The position numbers were made by a program, and so were the translations under genes. 6,425 nucleotides of DNA, from contig JAIRLZ010000176.1 in NCBI GenBank assembly GCA_031259035.1, positions 1 through 6,425 on the forward strand, read 5' to 3'. This stretch comes from Treponema sp. Its GTDB lineage: Bacteria > Spirochaetota > Spirochaetia > Treponematales > Breznakiellaceae. Under the pieces are notes generated by a model. The model did not search any database and was not told where the DNA came from. It was given only the letters and a program-made list of their open reading frames with translations. This document shows, piece by piece, positions 5,215 through 6,425 of this stretch (position 1 is its first letter; each line of letters begins with the position of its first letter).

Positions 5215-5983
5215 TTTTACAAGCAATGCACATCTGGCGCCATATTCCCCACTTCCGTTTTTCACATTCAAGCCGTTTCGCTATCCGCTGGTACTCTTCA
5301 AGTGTCCGCAAACCCAGATCAGCCCTCAATACCAAATGAACGAACGCCGTTTCACGCCATACGCCGCGATTGGCGTTCCTTCTGATTGCCGGGGGAAAAG
5401 AAACCTTCGCTATGAAGGCTTCGATTGACAAAGCGGCCATTGTCTTGCCGTTCAGCCGCGCCTCCAAAGCCGCCGAATTTTTCTTCGGCGGCTCGCCGAA
5501 GTCGGGGATAGATTTTAGCCTCTTGAAATGTATCTCGACCCGCCGGCGCCAGCGGCAGGTTTCAAAGGCTTCATCAGCGCTAACCGAATGCGGAAGCGAT
5601 GTTGCCGCCACGATGCATTCATTGAATGAAACCGTCTTTTCCCGAGGTTTATCGCCCTTGCGGGACGCCCGGCGGTCCGGCCTTTTCCGGGATTTCCCAC
5701 ACCCTTCTTTGTCCTTGCGCTTGACACAAACCCTCGCCGGCATTCGCGTCTTGTCAGGGAGCGCGGCGAAAACCGCGGCTTCGGAACGTCCTCCGCTTTT
5801 CAGACCCGCGAAGGCGTCGGCGCTGTCAAACCTGTTTCCGTTTTCATCATACACGGCGAAACAATCCGTACGCGGGCGCAGTATATAGTCCGTGCTGCGG
5901 TTCCGGCGGCGGTTCATGCCGTTCAACGTCCCATACGCCCGATCCGCGACGACCAAACCGCCCCGTCTGAAGTTGAAATCGCT

Positions 5984-6282
5984 TAGGGTTCGGATACGCG
6001 ATTAACCCGCTGGGCGCCAAGTCCGCGCTTGTCTGTTTGAACCATTCGCCGCATGGCGAACTTTTTCATAAACGCCGCATCGCTGAAATTTCCTATTTTC
6101 AGGGCGAAAGCGACCGCGCTGACCGCGGCAAGCGGCGCTCCGTTGAGCGGATAAAACAAACAGAGCGTCATTAAATCGGCGGACGTTTTGATTTCACGCG
6201 CGCGCCGTATAATTCCGAGTTCGATACATTTTCGTTCGCAATCCTCTCCGAGCAACGGCAGTAACTGGGCTATTGACGGCAT
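5984..6282 (-). pseudogene. IS4-family transposase, N-terminal part, frameshifted
   Basis: Translation would start at ATG 6282 with GGAGG (6295-6291) 8 bases upstream. The first 76 residues begin MPSIAQLLPLLGEDC and include IKTSADLMTLCLFYPLNGAP, typical of the helical N-terminal domain of IS4 transposases. After about residue 76 (near 6054) the reading frame shifts. The sensible continuation, GEWFKQTSADLAPSGLIAYP, lies in another frame and ends near 5985, where sequence jumps to the block just before the second catalytic Asp. About 50-60 residues, including the first catalytic Asp, are therefore missing (inferred from family layout). The two parts were one gene that suffered at least one frameshift and one internal deletion. 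Confidence 0.8.
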
Positions 6283-6308
6283 AATACAAACCTCCGATGT
6301 TTTTTTAT

Positions 6309-6337
6309 ATCATACCGTTAAGCTCACAGCTTGCCAA
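6309..6337 (-). promoter_or_regulatory. Promoter of the IS4 transposase
   Basis: On the minus strand TTGGCA (6337-6332) and TATGAT (6314-6309) are separated by exactly 17 bp. Each differs from the consensus at one position. The transposase ribosome binding site and ATG 6282 follow at normal distances. The promoter lies just inside the right terminal repeat, the usual place in an insertion sequence, and seems intact although the gene is broken. Confidence 0.6.
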
Positions 6338-6344
6338 GTACAAG

Positions 6345-6358
6345 TTAGTGCATATGGG
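6345..6358. repeat. IS4 element right terminal inverted repeat
   Basis: TTAGTGCATATGGG, followed by CACCCC at 6363-6368, mirrors the left end. The only mismatch in the 14-bp core is at 6352. Confidence 0.65.
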
Positions 6359-6425
6359 GTTCCACCCCCGCAACGCCCCCGCCGCTACTGCCTGGCCTGA
6401 ATTTACAGGATTCACGGACATTAGT

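Larger units (their letters stand above)
5105..5983 (-). pseudogene. IS4-family transposase, C-terminal part
   Basis: IS4 transposases are DDE enzymes that cut and paste their element. Reading leftwards from 5983 this frame gives SDFNFRRGGLVVADRAYG: the Asp of ADRAYG (about 5946) fits the second catalytic Asp. Next comes a block YILRPRTDCFAVYDENGNR typical of the family, and then the region of the YREK signature as CRWRRRVEIHFKRLKSI near 5540. Here Tyr is replaced by Cys, while Arg, the third catalytic Glu and Lys keep the Y-(2)-R-(3)-E-(6)-K spacing. Downstream, LNGKTMAALSIEAFIAKV also fits. The frame runs through the element's left end to TAA at 5105-5107, so roughly the last 30 residues are read-through, and the original stop seems lost. 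The first usable ATG is 5956, but no ribosome binding site supports a start there. The first catalytic Asp is absent, so the protein cannot be active. Confidence 0.85.
5201..6358 (-). mobile_element. IS4-family insertion sequence, decayed
   Basis: Imperfect terminal inverted repeats flank a broken IS4-type transposase. The left end is CCCATACGCACTAA (5201-5214). The right end is TTAGTGCATATGGG (6345-6358), its complement with one mismatch. The similarity continues outward with GGGGTG at 5190-5195 and CACCCC at 6363-6368, so the true ends may lie a little further out. The left end also carries a hairpin (CCGCCC/GGGCGG, 5176-5191). The span of about 1.16 kb is shorter than is usual for IS4 elements, consistent with the internal deletion in the transposase. 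I see no convincing direct target duplication. Confidence 0.75.

Noticed and set aside
5000..5428. 142-codon plus-strand frame crossing the hairpins and the IS4 left end
   Set aside because: It spans repeats and the element boundary, and its sequence is not protein-like.
5370..5888. 172-codon plus-strand frame inside the IS4 element
   Set aside because: It lies opposite the transposase, which has clear family motifs. The plus-strand product shows none and has no ribosome binding site.
6359..6425. Possible tRNA or gene start at the right edge
   Set aside because: No cloverleaf, ribosome binding site or open frame with recognisable content is visible in these 67 bases.

Overview
The window looks like a piece of a spirochaete chromosome, most likely from Treponema or a close host-associated relative. 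The basis is a flagellar export gene pair, flhB-flhA, whose proteins carry sequence I associate with treponemes (the LQWFAAEDEGRTEEPSE block near the FlhB N-terminus and the general character of FlhA). This is recognition from memory, not a search. The DNA around the pair is full of decayed mobile elements, as in genomes undergoing IS expansion and pseudogene formation.

Layout. Bases 1-82 hold the tail of an unidentified gene. Bases 106-549 are an internal piece of an IS256-family (Mutator-type) transposase, broken by two copies of a 17-nt hairpin that shift its reading frame, and ending in a run of 14 G. An AT-rich stretch leads to a short orphan coding remnant (608-784), closed by a perfect 10-bp hairpin. 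The intact genes flhB (about 1026-2210) and flhA (2236-4305) follow, 25 bp apart. After flhA comes an unexplained GC-rich stretch (4306-4457). An abruptly AT-rich island then carries the first 90 codons of an ANT(6)-type streptomycin adenylyltransferase with its own promoter-like sequence and strong ribosome binding site (4458-4783). Bases 4784-5200 hold no gene I can support but are packed with hairpins, short tandem palindromes and what looks like a second IS end. Bases 5201-6358 are a decayed IS4-family element on the minus strand, with recognisable inverted ends, a good promoter and a ribosome binding site. Its transposase has a frameshift and a deletion that removed the first catalytic aspartate.

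Function. The only clearly intact genes are flhB and flhA, which encode two inner-membrane/cytoplasmic components of the flagellar type III export gate. FlhB carries the NPTH self-cleavage site that switches export substrate; FlhA carries the eight-helix membrane domain and the large cytoplasmic docking domain. The neighbours usually expected in spirochaetes (fliPQR upstream, flhF downstream) are absent, so the pair appears separated from its operon by rearrangement.

No complete novel system is visible. The most interesting signal is a family of very short palindromes (7-bp stem, 3-nt loop). Two of them sit inside the IS256 relic, and removing them in silico restores its reading frame. This suggests that tiny hairpin units have been inserting into DNA in this genome.
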